64,000 nucleotides of DNA from JASHVB01 sp963762885 (GTDB lineage: Bacteria > Pseudomonadota > Alphaproteobacteria > Acetobacterales > Acetobacteraceae), in assembly GCA_963762885.1 (NCBI GenBank), contig CAVXNH010000070.1, forward strand, positions 62,001-126,000. Reading direction: 5' to 3'. The position numbers and the translations under genes are program-made. The notes under the pieces were generated by a model. That model had not been told where the DNA came from and did no database searches. It saw only the letters and a list, made by a program, of their open reading frames with translations. Positions 17,619 through 26,238 of this stretch are shown here, in pieces; within the stretch, counting starts at the first letter, position 1; the number at the start of each line of letters is the position of its first letter.

Positions 17619-18777
17619 TCAGCCCACAGCGTGCCGCTTGATAAGCTGCCGCGCGATGATGATACGCTGCATCTCGTTCGTCCCTTCCCCGATGCAAGTC
17701 AGCGGCGCGTCGCGGAACAGCCGCTCGATGTCGAACTCCGTCGAGTAGCCATAGGCGCCGTGGATACGCATCAATTCCGTCGCATTCTCCAGCGCTGCCT
17801 CGGACGCGAAGTATTTCGCCATGCCCGCCTCCATGTCGCAGCGCTCGCCGCGGTCGAACGCGGCGGCGGCGTCCAGTGTCAGCAACCGTGCCGCGCGCGC
17901 CCGCGTCGCCATTTCCCCAAGCTTCAACTGGATCGCCTGGTGTTCGCAGATCGGCTTGCCGAACGTCTTGCGAATTTGGGAGTATTCGGTCGCCAACAGC
18001 AGCGCGCCTTCGGCGATGCCGACGCCGCGCGCCGCAACGTTGATGCGCCCAAGTTCCAGTCCGCCCGTCGCCTGGTAAAAACCCTGGCCCTCGATGCCGC
18101 CAATCAGATAGTCGGCGGGAACGCGATAATCTTCGAACACCAACTCGCCCGAAATCGATACAATGGTAGCCGAGCTTCTCCAGCTTGCGCCCTACGCGAA
18201 AGCCGGCCTGTTTCGGGGCGATGAACAGGCTCATGCCCTTGTGCCGAGGCTGCGCGTGCGGATCGGTCTTCACCAGCAGCGCGACGCAGTTTCCTTCGAT
18301 GCCGTTGGAAATCCAGGTCTTCACGCCGTTGATCACATAATGGTCGCCGTCGCGTCGCGCCATCGTACGGATATCTTGCAGGTCGGTGCCGGCATCGGCC
18401 TCGGTCAATGCCAGCCCGCCGCGCACTTCGCCGCTTGCCAGCAGCGGCAGCCAGTGCCGCTTCTGCGCCGGGGTGCCGAATTTTTCCACCGCCAACGCCA
18501 GCATCAAATGCGAATTGAAGATGCCGGTGATCGCCATCCACACCGCGGCGATGCGCATGACGATCTTCGCGTAGGTCTGCGCGGGCAGCGCAAGGCCACC
18601 ATACTCGGCACCGATCGTCGCACCGAACAGTCCGAGTTCCTTCATCTGCTCGACAATATGCGTCGGATAGCGGTCGGCGTGATCGTATTCCTTGACGATC
18701 GGCTTCAGCTCGCGTTCTACCCAGCGGTCGATCGATTGCAGCAGTTGTGCTTCATCGGCCTCATCCAGCGTGCGCAT
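17619..18777 (-). CDS. Acyl-CoA dehydrogenase (frameshifted)
   Basis: About 385 residues after repair, the usual length. LFGATIGAEYGGLALPAQTY and ALTEADAGTDLQDIRTMARR are the N-terminal and FAD-loop motifs. KTFGKPICEHQAIQLKLGEM leads into the C-terminal helices. IGEGTNEMQRIIIARQLI carries the Glu that serves as catalytic base in short/medium-chain enzymes (the YEGT-type position). The frame breaks near 18147-18151 just before LVFEDYRVPADYLIGG; removing one base joins the halves. The acyl substrate cannot be told. It converges on the 3-hydroxyisobutyrate dehydrogenase-like gene. Confidence 0.88.
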
Positions 18778-18804
18778 CTCGACTGCCCTTCTTCCGATTC
18801 CAAT

Positions 18805-19626
18805 TCACAAGCAATAGACCGTCGCGGCCGTGCCGCCCAGCACCGCATCGAGCGCATCGTCGCGCAGGTGCCGCAGCAGTTCCAGTGTGGCGTCGCGCCA
18901 GCGCAGATAGCCGCCGGCCAGGTTCACCACCGGCCAGTCGCTACCCCACATCAAACGCTGCGGACCGAACACCTCGAGCAGATGCGCGACGTAGGGTTGC
19001 AGGTCGGCGACGTTCCAATCGGGCGCTGCCTCTGTGATCAGGCCCGATAGCTTGCACACTGCCTGCGTTTCGCGTGCCACTCGAGCGATGTCTGTAGCCC
19101 AGGGCTGGAACGAACCGGCGGCAATGTCCGGTTTCGCTGCATGATCGATCACGATCCGCAAAGCGGGATGACGCTGCGCCAATTCCAGCACGGCCGGCAA
19201 ATGCTGCGGTCGGATCAGCGCATCGAATACCAGTCCGCGCGCGGCGATCTCGGTCAGGGCAGGCTGCACCTCGGAACGCAGGATCCATTCCTTGTCCGGG
19301 ATGTCGTGCAGCATTGGCCGCAGGCCCTTGAGCAATCCATCGGCCGCCAACGAAGCGATGCGTGCGGGTGCGTCGGCCACAGTCATCTCCACCCAGCCGA
19401 CGACACCGCGCACCAAACCGCCGGACTCGCGGGCCGCTTGCAGCAGGAAGCGCGTTTCAGCTTCGGTCGGTGCTGCCTGCACCAGCACCGTCGTGGTGAT
19501 TCCTCTCAGCAGCGGACGCAAATCCTGCAAGCCGTAGTCGCGATAAATCGGGAGGTCGGGAGTCAGCCAGCCATAATCGCCACGCTCCAACCGCCAGACG
19601 TGGTGATGCGCATCGACGCGCATCAT
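18805..19626 (-). CDS. Amidohydrolase family 2 protein, L-fuconolactonase-like
   Basis: A 273-residue TIM-barrel metal-dependent hydrolase. VDAHHHVWRLERGDYGWL at the N-terminus is the His-x-His start seen in sugar lactonases such as L-fuconolactonase. LRIVIDHAAKPDIA and LMWGSDWPVVNLAGGY give the later metal and catalytic His and Asp residues. It overlaps the fucU-like gene by four bases (ATGA), so the pair is co-translated. The likely reaction is hydrolysis of an aldonolactone such as L-fuconolactone in a non-phosphorylating sugar pathway. The dehydrogenase and dehydratase of that route are not in the window. Confidence 0.82.
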   Translation of the reverse strand: MMRVDAHHHVWRLERGDYGWLTPDLPIYRDYGLQDLRPLLRGITTTVLVQAAPTEAETRFLLQAARESGGLVRGVVGWVEMTVADAPARIASLAADGLLKGLRPMLHDIPDKEWILRSEVQPALTEIAARGLVFDALIRPQHLPAVLELAQRHPALRIVIDHAAKPDIAAGSFQPWATDIARVARETQAVCKLSGLITEAAPDWNVADLQPYVAHLLEVFGPQRLMWGSDWPVVNLAGGYLRWRDATLELLRHLRDDALDAVLGGTAATVYCL

Positions 19627-20045
19627 CGCACGACGCCCTTGGTCAACAGGATGTTTCCGTACAGGCGGCGTTCCCCGGTCAGTACCACGGCATACGCCTC
19701 CCTGACCACGCGATAGAAGTCGTGCCGCGGCAGCCTGGCCGGCGGTGCGATGCCGGCGCCGGCCAGCACTCGCGTGAACTCCGCCACCGCTTCCGGGGTT
19801 TGTCCCGCGGCGCCTACCACTTCCATGACCACGACAGGGTCGGGTTCGAAATCGTCGACTGGCAGCACCGACAGTATGGCAACCAGGGCAGCGGTGGCGT
19901 TGGCGCCGTGCAGTGGGATCAGCCGTCGGGCTGTGCTGGCAGCAGGAAAGTTGGCGTCGACGATGGCGATGCGGTCGCCATGACCGGCACTCGCCAAGGC
20001 GTGCAACAGGTCAGGCGACAGCAGCGGGTCCAGTCCGAGCAGCAT
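19623..20045 (-). CDS. fucU: RbsD/FucU family sugar mutarotase (L-fucose mutarotase-like)
   Basis: A 140-residue protein of the RbsD/FucU family. LDPLLSPDLLHALASAGHGD contains the catalytic His of the AGHGD motif; IVDANFPA and RHDFYRVVREAYAVVLTGE are further FucU marks, the latter with the active-site Tyr. It interconverts the alpha and beta anomers of L-fucose or a similar sugar. It precedes and overlaps the lactonase-like gene by four bases, which supports a fucose-like substrate. The FucU rather than RbsD assignment rests on length and on this context. Confidence 0.82.
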   Translation of the reverse strand: MLLGLDPLLSPDLLHALASAGHGDRIAIVDANFPAASTARRLIPLHGANATAALVAILSVLPVDDFEPDPVVVMEVVGAAGQTPEAVAEFTRVLAGAGIAPPARLPRHDFYRVVREAYAVVLTGERRLYGNILLTKGVVR

Positions 20046-20113
20046 GGTTTCCTCCGGATCGACCGCATCATGCGCCTGATGCGGCGGTTCGTCAGCAAGT
20101 GGGGCTTGTATGG

Positions 20114-20127
20114 GATACCCCCCTTAC
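20114..20127 (+). promoter_or_regulatory. Candidate DmeR/RcnR operator
   Basis: A C6 tract at 20118-20123 flanked by GATA and TTAC, with TGTATGGG just upstream. RcnR/DmeR regulators recognise G/C-tracts framed by TAC/GTA-like inverted ends. It lies 20 nt before the dmeR start at the expected place for autoregulation. Assigned by position and pattern, not measured. Confidence 0.55.
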
Positions 20128-20143
20128 CTATCCTCCATCGCAA

Positions 20144-20422
20144 ATGACCCACACCATCCAGCACAAGCGCAAACTGCTCGCTCGCGTCCGCCGCATCCGC
20201 GGCCAGGTCGAGGCGGTGGAGCGCGCATTGGAAAACGAAGCCGGCTGCGAGCAAGTGATGCACTTGATCGCCGGAGCGCGCGGCGCGATGGCCGGGCTGA
20301 TGGCCGAGGTCGTCGAAGAACATGTGCGCACGCATCTGGTAGACGGCGAAAAGCATCCGGATGCGCTGAACCGCGACGCCGCGGAGCAATTGCTCGACCT
20401 GGTGCGCAGCTACCTGAAGTGA
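20144..20422 (+). CDS. dmeR: Metal-responsive repressor of the RcnR/CsoR family (DmeR-like)
   Basis: A 92-residue all-helical repressor. It has His3, Cys35, His60 and His64, the exact set of nickel/cobalt ligands of Escherichia coli RcnR, rather than the Cys-His-Cys copper set of CsoR. MTHTIQHKRKLLARVRRIRGQ is the family start. Binding of Co(II) or Ni(II) should release DNA and open the downstream exporter gene. dmeF starts 8 nt after the stop, the dmeRF arrangement known in rhizobia and Agrobacterium. The start at 20144 puts His3 in place, which supports it. Confidence 0.88.
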   Translation: MTHTIQHKRKLLARVRRIRGQVEAVERALENEAGCEQVMHLIAGARGAMAGLMAEVVEEHVRTHLVDGEKHPDALNRDAAEQLLDLVRSYLK

Positions 20423-20430
20423 GGCGATCG

Positions 20431-21369
20431 ATGGAAGCAGCCCATAGCCACATCTTCCTCGGCAGCGCGCACGAAACCAACGAACGGCGCAGTTGGGCGG
20501 TGATCGTGTTGTGCGGCGTCATGATGGTGGCGGAGATCGTTGGCGGGTTGCTGTTCGGGTCGATCGCGCTGGTCGCCGACGGGATGCACATGTCCACCCA
20601 CGCCGGCGCGCTACTGCTCGCGGCGCTGGCCTATAGTTACGCGCGCCGCCACAGCGACGATCCGCGCTTCACCTTCGGCACCGGCAAGCTGGGCGACCTG
20701 GCAGGATTTAGCAGCGCCATCGTTCTACTGATGATCGCGGTGCTGATCGGTTACGAGGCGATCAGTCGATTGATCGAGCCGGTACCGATCCATTTCCGCG
20801 AAGCGATTCCGATCGCGTGCCTGGGCCTGGTGGTGAACCTGGTCAGTGCCTGGCTACTTGGCGCCGGCCATGATCATGCACACGGTCATCCGCATTACGA
20901 CCACGATCATCACGACCATGACCATCACCACGTGCACGCCGCGGCGCATCGCGACAACAACATGCGGGCCGCTATCGTGCACGTGTTGGCGGACGCCACC
21001 GTGTCGCTGCTGGTGATCGTCGGGCTAAGCTTGGCGTGGCTGTTCGGCTGGCTGTGGATGGATCCGCTGGCCGGCATGATCGGTGCGGCCGTTATTGTGA
21101 GCTGGTCGTGGACTCTTATCCGCGACACCGGCGCAGTATTGCTCGACATGGCACCGGACCGGCACACGGTGCAAAGCATTCGCCGCGCGATCGAAACCGC
21201 CGGTGACCGATTGACCGATCTGCACGTATGGCGATTGGGGCCGGGCCATCTGGGTGTCATCGTTGCGGTGGCAACCGACGCTCCGCACGACGCAGCGTTC
21301 TATCGCGCGCGGCTGGCGGACATGCCGGCGCTGTCGCATGTCACCATCGAGGTGCAGCGCGGAGCCTGA
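20431..21369 (+). CDS. dmeF: Cation diffusion facilitator exporter, Co/Ni type (DmeF-like)
   Basis: A 312-residue inner-membrane CDF exporter with six spans. SIALVADGMHMSTHAGALLL in span 2 and VHVLADATVSLLVI in span 5 hold the paired H/D metal sites. Between spans 4 and 5 is a His-rich loop (residues 147-173), with 12 His and several Asp, that captures metal. HxHAHGH-type N- and mid-segments are typical of DmeF. It should pump cobalt and nickel out of the cytoplasm using the proton gradient. It is controlled by the dmeR product immediately upstream. Confidence 0.88.
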   Translation: MEAAHSHIFLGSAHETNERRSWAVIVLCGVMMVAEIVGGLLFGSIALVADGMHMSTHAGALLLAALAYSYARRHSDDPRFTFGTGKLGDLAGFSSAIVLLMIAVLIGYEAISRLIEPVPIHFREAIPIACLGLVVNLVSAWLLGAGHDHAHGHPHYDHDHHDHDHHHVHAAAHRDNNMRAAIVHVLADATVSLLVIVGLSLAWLFGWLWMDPLAGMIGAAVIVSWSWTLIRDTGAVLLDMAPDRHTVQSIRRAIETAGDRLTDLHVWRLGPGHLGVIVAVATDAPHDAAFYRARLADMPALSHVTIEVQRGA

Positions 21370-21453
21370 CCAGCGGTCTCCCCCGGTTGCCGCCGCTTGG
21401 CAGTGCGGGCAAGCTTGCGCGCCACAAGCCGCGTTCAACTGGAGGAAACCGAG

Positions 21454-21765
21454 ATGATTCACGTCCTTGCCATGATCACCGCCAAGCCCGGCAAGCGCGA
21501 CGAAATTCTGGCCGCGTTCCGTGCCAACATGCCGGCGGTGCACGCCGAGGCCGGCTGCATCGAGTACGGCCCGGCGACCGATGCCGAAGGAGCCGGCGGC
21601 ATTCAGACCAAGCTGGGCCCCGACAGTTTCGTGGTGATCGAGAAGTGGGAAAGCATGGACCACCTGAAGGCCCACGGCGCGTCGCCGCACATGGCTGCTT
21701 ATGCCGCGAAAACGCGAGAGCATATCGCCAGCCGCATCATCCACGTGCTGTCCCCCGCGGGGTGA
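21454..21765 (+). CDS. Antibiotic biosynthesis monooxygenase (ABM) domain protein
   Basis: A 103-residue dimeric ferredoxin-like fold protein of the ABM/YgiN type. MIHVLAMITAKPGKRDEILA, HAEAGCIEYGPATD and VVIEKWESMDHLKAHGASPHM are the three usual blocks, with the His-containing loop at the end. Relatives are quinol monooxygenases or heme-degrading enzymes; the substrate here is unknown. GGAGGAAACCGAG upstream is a strong ribosome binding site. A hairpin repeat follows its stop, before the acyl-CoA dehydrogenase pair. Confidence 0.83.
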   Translation: MIHVLAMITAKPGKRDEILAAFRANMPAVHAEAGCIEYGPATDAEGAGGIQTKLGPDSFVVIEKWESMDHLKAHGASPHMAAYAAKTREHIASRIIHVLSPAG

Positions 21766-21776
21766 TTGTTGCGGAA

Positions 21777-21802
21777 CCCTCTCCCGCTTCGGCGGGAGAG
21801 GG
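21777..21802. repeat. CTCTCCCGC-type hairpin with TTCG loop
   Basis: CCCTCTCCCGC and GCGGGAGAGGG form a perfect 11-bp stem closed by a TTCG tetraloop, a very stable RNA hairpin. It has no T run, so it is either a repeat element or an mRNA-stabilising structure between the ABM gene and the acyl-CoA dehydrogenase gene. Confidence 0.75.
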
Positions 21803-21827
21803 CGGATGATTGTGCTGGGAGGAAACC

Positions 21828-23051
21828 ATGGACCTGACGCTGTCCGACGAGCATCGTGCGTTGCAATCGCAAGTCCGGGACTTCATCCGACAGCACGGCA
21901 TCAAATCGCCGAAGGTTGGCGGTGGGCGCAAGCGTCCAGACCAGAAGACGCTGGATTGGCAGAAGCTGCTGGTGGAGCATGGCTATGTCGGCCGCACCAT
22001 TCCGCGCGACTACGGTGGCTTCGGTGCGCAGCCAGATGTGATGGAGCAGGCGGTGATCGCCGCCGAGTTCGCCCATGCCAATGTCTATGCGGGTCTGACC
22101 AACCAGGGCATTTCCATGCTGGTGCCGACGTTGTTAGAGGTCGGCACCGAGGAACAAAAGCGGCAATGGATCGGCCCGACCATTCGCGGTGAAGTCATCT
22201 GGTGCCAGGGTTATTCGGAGCCCGGCTCAGGCAGCGATCTTGCCAATGCGCAGACCAAGGCGGTGTTGCAGGACGGCCATTGGATCGTCAACGGCCAGAA
22301 GATCTGGACCAGTTCGGCGCACTATGCCGACTGGATGTTCTTGCTCTGCCGCACCGAACCCGACAAGCCAAAGCACGAGGGCCTGTCTTATCTGTTGCTG
22401 TCGATGCAGTCTCCCGGCCTGGAGGTGCGGCCGTTGAAAACGATGACCGGACGCAGCGAATTCAACGAGACGTTCTTCACCGACGTGAAGGTACCGGCGG
22501 ACCAGATCGTCGTCGGCCGCGGCAAGGGCTGGTACGTCGCTAACGTCACGCTGAAGCACGAGCGGCTGATGATCGGCGACGCCGGCAAGATGACACATCG
22601 GCTAGAACAATTGATCCACCTGTTGCGGAATACCGAGATCGACGGCCGCAAAGTCATCGCCATCGCCGAATACCGCGATCGGCTGCTGAAGCTGCAAGGC
22701 GAGGTGCTGGCGTGGAAGGCACATAATCTGCGCTTGCTGACCGAGGCTGCGCAGGGAGTCGATTCCGGGGTCAAGCGGATGATCGTGAAATACGGCGGCA
22801 CGATGCTGGGATTCCGGCTCGCCTCGCTGGCGGTGGATGCGCTGGGTGCGGCCGGACTGCCGTATGAGCCGCAGGGCGAAGATGCGGAGGACGATGACGC
22901 CACGACCTGGAACATCGATTACATCTACGATGTCGGCCTGATGATCGGGGGCGGTTCGAATAATATCCAAAAGAACATCATCGGCGAGCGGGGTCTCGAT
23001 CTGCCGCGCGAACCAAAGGTGCAGACTGCGACGGCGATTGGGAGGGGTTGA
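21828..23051 (+). CDS. Acyl-CoA dehydrogenase (FadE-like), first of a pair
   Basis: A 407-residue flavoenzyme. GYVGRTIPRDYGGFGAQPD is the N-terminal motif; IWCQGYSEPGSGSDLANAQT is the FAD/substrate loop; RSEFNETFFTDVKVPADQIV and GLMIGGGSNNIQKNIIGERG end the fold. The usual catalytic Glu position reads GGGSNNIQ, the form found in the larger FadE17-type half of heteromeric dehydrogenases. The stop and the next ATG share bases (TGATG), so it is translationally coupled to the second acyl-CoA dehydrogenase. This suggests a heterodimer of the two products. GGGAGGAAACC precedes the start. Confidence 0.88.
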   Translation: MDLTLSDEHRALQSQVRDFIRQHGIKSPKVGGGRKRPDQKTLDWQKLLVEHGYVGRTIPRDYGGFGAQPDVMEQAVIAAEFAHANVYAGLTNQGISMLVPTLLEVGTEEQKRQWIGPTIRGEVIWCQGYSEPGSGSDLANAQTKAVLQDGHWIVNGQKIWTSSAHYADWMFLLCRTEPDKPKHEGLSYLLLSMQSPGLEVRPLKTMTGRSEFNETFFTDVKVPADQIVVGRGKGWYVANVTLKHERLMIGDAGKMTHRLEQLIHLLRNTEIDGRKVIAIAEYRDRLLKLQGEVLAWKAHNLRLLTEAAQGVDSGVKRMIVKYGGTMLGFRLASLAVDALGAAGLPYEPQGEDAEDDDATTWNIDYIYDVGLMIGGGSNNIQKNIIGERGLDLPREPKVQTATAIGRG

Positions 23052-24139
23052 TGGAATTCGGCCTCAGCCAGGAACAGCGATTGTTCGATGATTCGTTGCG
23101 TGGGTATTTGGCGGACCGATTGCCGATGGAACGGCTGCGCGCGTTGGCAGAAACCGGGGACGGGTTTGACGCGGCGCTGTGGCAGGGGTTGAACGAACTC
23201 GGTCTGCACGGATTGTTGGTGCCGGAACGATTTGGCGGTGCCGGACTGGGCGTGCTGGATGCCGCGGTGGCAGGCGAGGCGCTGGGAAACGCCGCGGCGC
23301 CGCTGCCGTTTGCCGGTACGGTGATGGCGACGCTGGCGTTTATGCTGTGTGCGACTGAAGCGCAGCAGGACGAGCATTTGCCGTCCATCGCAGCGGGTGA
23401 AGCACGGTTCGCCGTTGGCTTCGCCGGTCTCGCCGGCCAGACCGGCGCCGCGACTGTGAGCTTGACCGGCGACCGTCTCTCCGGCCGCCTGACCGCGGTG
23501 ATGGATGCCGGCGCTCCGACCCATCTGCTGGTGTTTCTGCGCGATGGCACCGCTGCGGTGGTCAATGCGGCCGCCGCCACGCTGACCATGCATCGCAGTG
23601 TCGATCGCACGCGCCCGCTGACCGACATCGTGTTCGAAAACACGCCAGCCCAACGCCTGGACGCGGCGAACGACAAGCTTGCGGCGGTGCGGCGGGTGCT
23701 GGATGCCGGACGGATCGTGCTGGCCGCCGACACGCTTGGCGCGGCGCAACACATGCTCGATCGTGCTGTGGCCTTCGCCAAGGAGCGTGTGCAGTTCGGC
23801 CGCATCATCGGCAGCTTCCAGGGCGTGAAATACATGCTGGCGGATTGCGTAACGATGTTGGAGCCGTGCCGCGGGATGGTCTGGTACGCCGCGCATGCGC
23901 AGGACGCGATGCCCGACGAGGCTCGGCTGACCGCGTTGCACGCCAAGGCCCATCTCGGCGATGTCGGACGCGACGTCGCCCGCATCACCACGGAAGCGCA
24001 TGGCGGCATGGGATTCACCGATCTTCTCGGTCTGCACTATTGGTTCAAGCGCATCAGCTTCAACCGTCAGGTGCTCGGCGGACCGGAAATGTGCCGCGAG
24101 GAAGCGGCGGAACTTCAAGGTTGGACATTGCATGCCTGA
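23051..24139 (+). CDS. Acyl-CoA dehydrogenase, second subunit of a likely heteromer
   Basis: A 362-residue protein with a divergent acyl-CoA dehydrogenase fold. FGLSQEQRLFDDSLRGYLAD opens it; LHGLLVPERFGGAGLGVLDA is the N-terminal motif; AKERVQFGRIIGSFQGVKYM and EAHGGMGFTDLLGLHYWFKR are the C-terminal motifs. The middle FAD loop lacks the usual TEP-GSG pattern, as in the smaller partner of FadE-type heterodimers (known for steroid side-chain enzymes). It overlaps the preceding gene by one base and the hydratase-like gene by eight. The three probably act in sequence on one acyl-CoA. Confidence 0.85.
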   Translation: MEFGLSQEQRLFDDSLRGYLADRLPMERLRALAETGDGFDAALWQGLNELGLHGLLVPERFGGAGLGVLDAAVAGEALGNAAAPLPFAGTVMATLAFMLCATEAQQDEHLPSIAAGEARFAVGFAGLAGQTGAATVSLTGDRLSGRLTAVMDAGAPTHLLVFLRDGTAAVVNAAAATLTMHRSVDRTRPLTDIVFENTPAQRLDAANDKLAAVRRVLDAGRIVLAADTLGAAQHMLDRAVAFAKERVQFGRIIGSFQGVKYMLADCVTMLEPCRGMVWYAAHAQDAMPDEARLTALHAKAHLGDVGRDVARITTEAHGGMGFTDLLGLHYWFKRISFNRQVLGGPEMCREEAAELQGWTLHA

Positions 24140-25016
24140 CATCGATATCGCCGCGCTGCGAGCGCAACTCGGCCGCAAGATCGTTGACGAAGACGTGGCG
24201 ACCGCAGCGCCCTTGCGCGGCATGACCGTAACGTTCGACCGCGAGGAACCGCCGCCGCGGCCGGGCGAACCGGTGCCACCCGGCTGGCACCTGGCGTATT
24301 TTCCCGAAGCCACAAGGCGCCGCGAACTCGGTGAGGACGGGTTGCCGCTGGAACGAGGCGCGCTGCCGAAGATGCCCTTGCCGCGGCGCATGTATGCCGG
24401 CGCGACGCTCACCTTCCATGCGCCGATCCTGGTCGGCGATCCGTTGCGGCGCGAGACGGAGTTTTCCGACGTGCAGTTGCGCCAGGGCAGCACCGGCACG
24501 CTGATCCTCGCCACGCAAACGCGGCGCATCTATACGCCGCGCGGTCTGGCAATCACCGAAGACGGGCACAGCGTGTTTCGCGAGGCGGTGCCCGCCGGCG
24601 CACAATCCGGCATTCCGAAGCGGGAGACGCCACCTGATGATACGCTGTGGCGGCGCACGCTGGCGCCCGACGCCGTGACGCTGTTCCGCTATTCCGCGCT
24701 GACCTTCAATCCGCATCGCATCCATTATGATCGGCCGTACGCGATGGGCGTCGAGGGCTATCCTGGCCTGGTCGTGCACGGACCGTTCTCGCAACAATGC
24801 TTGCTGGATCTGCTGCGTGATTCCGCACGGCGGCCGATCCTGCGGTTCGACATGCGTGCCCGGGCGCCGTTGTTCGACACTGCGCCTTTCGTGGTGGTGG
24901 GCCGGCCGGTCGGCGACGACGGCGCGGAACTCTGGGCGATGACGCCGGAGGGCACCATCGCGATGCAGGCGACCGCGACGCTGGGCCGGGCGGGCGAAAG
25001 CTTTGCGGGGAAGTAA
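24132..25016 (+). CDS. FAS1-like dehydratase / mesaconyl-CoA hydratase-type hot-dog protein
   Basis: A 294-residue protein with two hot-dog halves. PRRMYAGATLTFHAPILVGD in the first half matches the HTD2/FAS1-like dehydratase domain. FNPHRIHYDRPYAMGVEGYP then LVVHGPF is the MaoC-type hydratase 2 motif, with the catalytic His in PHRIHYD. It would add water to, or remove it from, a 3-hydroxyacyl-CoA or mesaconyl-type thioester. It overlaps the second acyl-CoA dehydrogenase by eight bases, so it probably takes that enzyme's enoyl-CoA product. The start at 24132 was chosen for that coupling. Confidence 0.83.
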   Translation: MPDIDIAALRAQLGRKIVDEDVATAAPLRGMTVTFDREEPPPRPGEPVPPGWHLAYFPEATRRRELGEDGLPLERGALPKMPLPRRMYAGATLTFHAPILVGDPLRRETEFSDVQLRQGSTGTLILATQTRRIYTPRGLAITEDGHSVFREAVPAGAQSGIPKRETPPDDTLWRRTLAPDAVTLFRYSALTFNPHRIHYDRPYAMGVEGYPGLVVHGPFSQQCLLDLLRDSARRPILRFDMRARAPLFDTAPFVVVGRPVGDDGAELWAMTPEGTIAMQATATLGRAGESFAGK

Positions 25017-25043
25017 GTGCTTCAATCAGTCGCGCCGCATGTC

Positions 25044-25137
25044 CTGTGTCATGGCCGGCGGAGGCCGGCCACCCACGTCTTTTCTTGTTGCCAGCAGCGA
25101 AGTCGTGGGTGGCCGCCCTCCGCCGGCCATGACACGG
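25044..25137. repeat. Palindromic intergenic repeat (GTCATGGCCGGC family)
   Basis: GTGTCATGGCCGGCGGAGGC and GCCTCCGCCGGCCATGACAC-like arms pair at the ends; inside, GGCCACCCACG pairs with CGTGGGTGGCC around a loop. It lies between two converging acyl-CoA dehydrogenase-type genes and may end transcription on both sides. Confidence 0.8.
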
Positions 25138-25183
25138 GGGTCGTGATCCGCCGGCAGTTGATCTCATTATTTCCCTGGGAATG

Positions 25184-26188
25184 CTAACGACCCAGTCGCG
25201 CCTGCCGTGCGAGACGCGGCCCCCTGGCGACCGACAACATCACGTCGAGATCGGTCAATAACCGCCCCAGCGTTGCGTCGCCGGGCGGTCCGAATTCGGT
25301 CAGATGGGTGCGCACGCGTTGCGCCAGGTCTGCTGCCAGGACATGCAGTCCGACCAGCGTGGGTGCCTGTTCGGCCAACCGGTCCGCGTCCAGTGCAGCG
25401 ACCACCGCCTCGGCCGCTTCGGCATAGACCGCGGTCAGCGCGGCCATCCCGCCCAGCGACAATGCCCCGTCGTCGCTGAACTCACCGTGTGCCGCGAGGC
25501 GCGCCCTCAGGAAGCGGAATACGCCAAGCAAGGAAAAGGTGCCGACGGCGTCTTCAATATCGCGGAACGGCAGCGCCATGGTTTCATAGGCCGCGCCTTC
25601 CGGCCCCAGCATTGCCGTGCACGGGACGTGGACGTTATCCAGTAGCAGGGCGCAATGGCGGGACGGGTGCAATGCATGGAATGCCGGCATGTCCTTTAGT
25701 GTCACGCCCGGTGTTCCGCGCGGCACCAGGAACGCGCTGTAGTGATTGCGGCCGTCCTGTTCGGCGGTGATTGCCAGCACGATGAACACGTCGGCGGAAG
25801 GACCATTGCTCACCCATGCTTTCTCGCCGGTGATCCGGAAACCGTCACCGTCACGGTCGGCGCGGGTGGTCAGGTGTTTCGGGTGCGCACCGACGCGCGG
25901 TTCAGAAATGGCAACCGACGCTGCGCGTCCCAACCATGCGGCGCGTTGCGCAGCGTTGCCGAACCCGGCGATGAACCAGCGCGCCACCATTTGGCGTCCA
26001 CCCCACACGCCGGCGACGCCGGGCAGGCCGGTGCGTTCCACCAGCGCCGCTTTGGTGTGGGCGATCGTTGTGTAGTTTTCGGCCGGAGTCAGCAGGCTAG
26101 CTTCCTCCATGCCCGGCAACGGATCAAGCGCCGGGTCCGGGCAACGTTCCAGCCAGGCGTCGATCCGGGCAGCGATATCAGGCGACAT
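25184..26188 (-). CDS. Divergent acyl-CoA dehydrogenase-like protein
   Basis: A 334-residue protein. ASVAISEPRVGAHPKHLTTR corresponds to the FAD loop (usual TEP-xxGSD) but is altered, and FRITGEKAWVSNGPSADVFI is the conserved strand with the family's K-x-W-I/V-S-N-G-P. The C-terminal helical domain is short and the usual catalytic Glu region is not seen. It may be a structural partner or act on an unusual substrate. The start at 26188 skips a longer in-frame opening at 26245. It diverges from the solute-binding protein gene by about 50 nt. Confidence 0.7.
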   Translation of the reverse strand: MSPDIAARIDAWLERCPDPALDPLPGMEEASLLTPAENYTTIAHTKAALVERTGLPGVAGVWGGRQMVARWFIAGFGNAAQRAAWLGRAASVAISEPRVGAHPKHLTTRADRDGDGFRITGEKAWVSNGPSADVFIVLAITAEQDGRNHYSAFLVPRGTPGVTLKDMPAFHALHPSRHCALLLDNVHVPCTAMLGPEGAAYETMALPFRDIEDAVGTFSLLGVFRFLRARLAAHGEFSDDGALSLGGMAALTAVYAEAAEAVVAALDADRLAEQAPTLVGLHVLAADLAQRVRTHLTEFGPPGDATLGRLLTDLDVMLSVARGPRLARQARLGR

Positions 26189-26238
26189 GGCAGGCTTTCT
26201 CCATTTGACGGCATAAGCGGCCACGGCGCACCGTTCGC

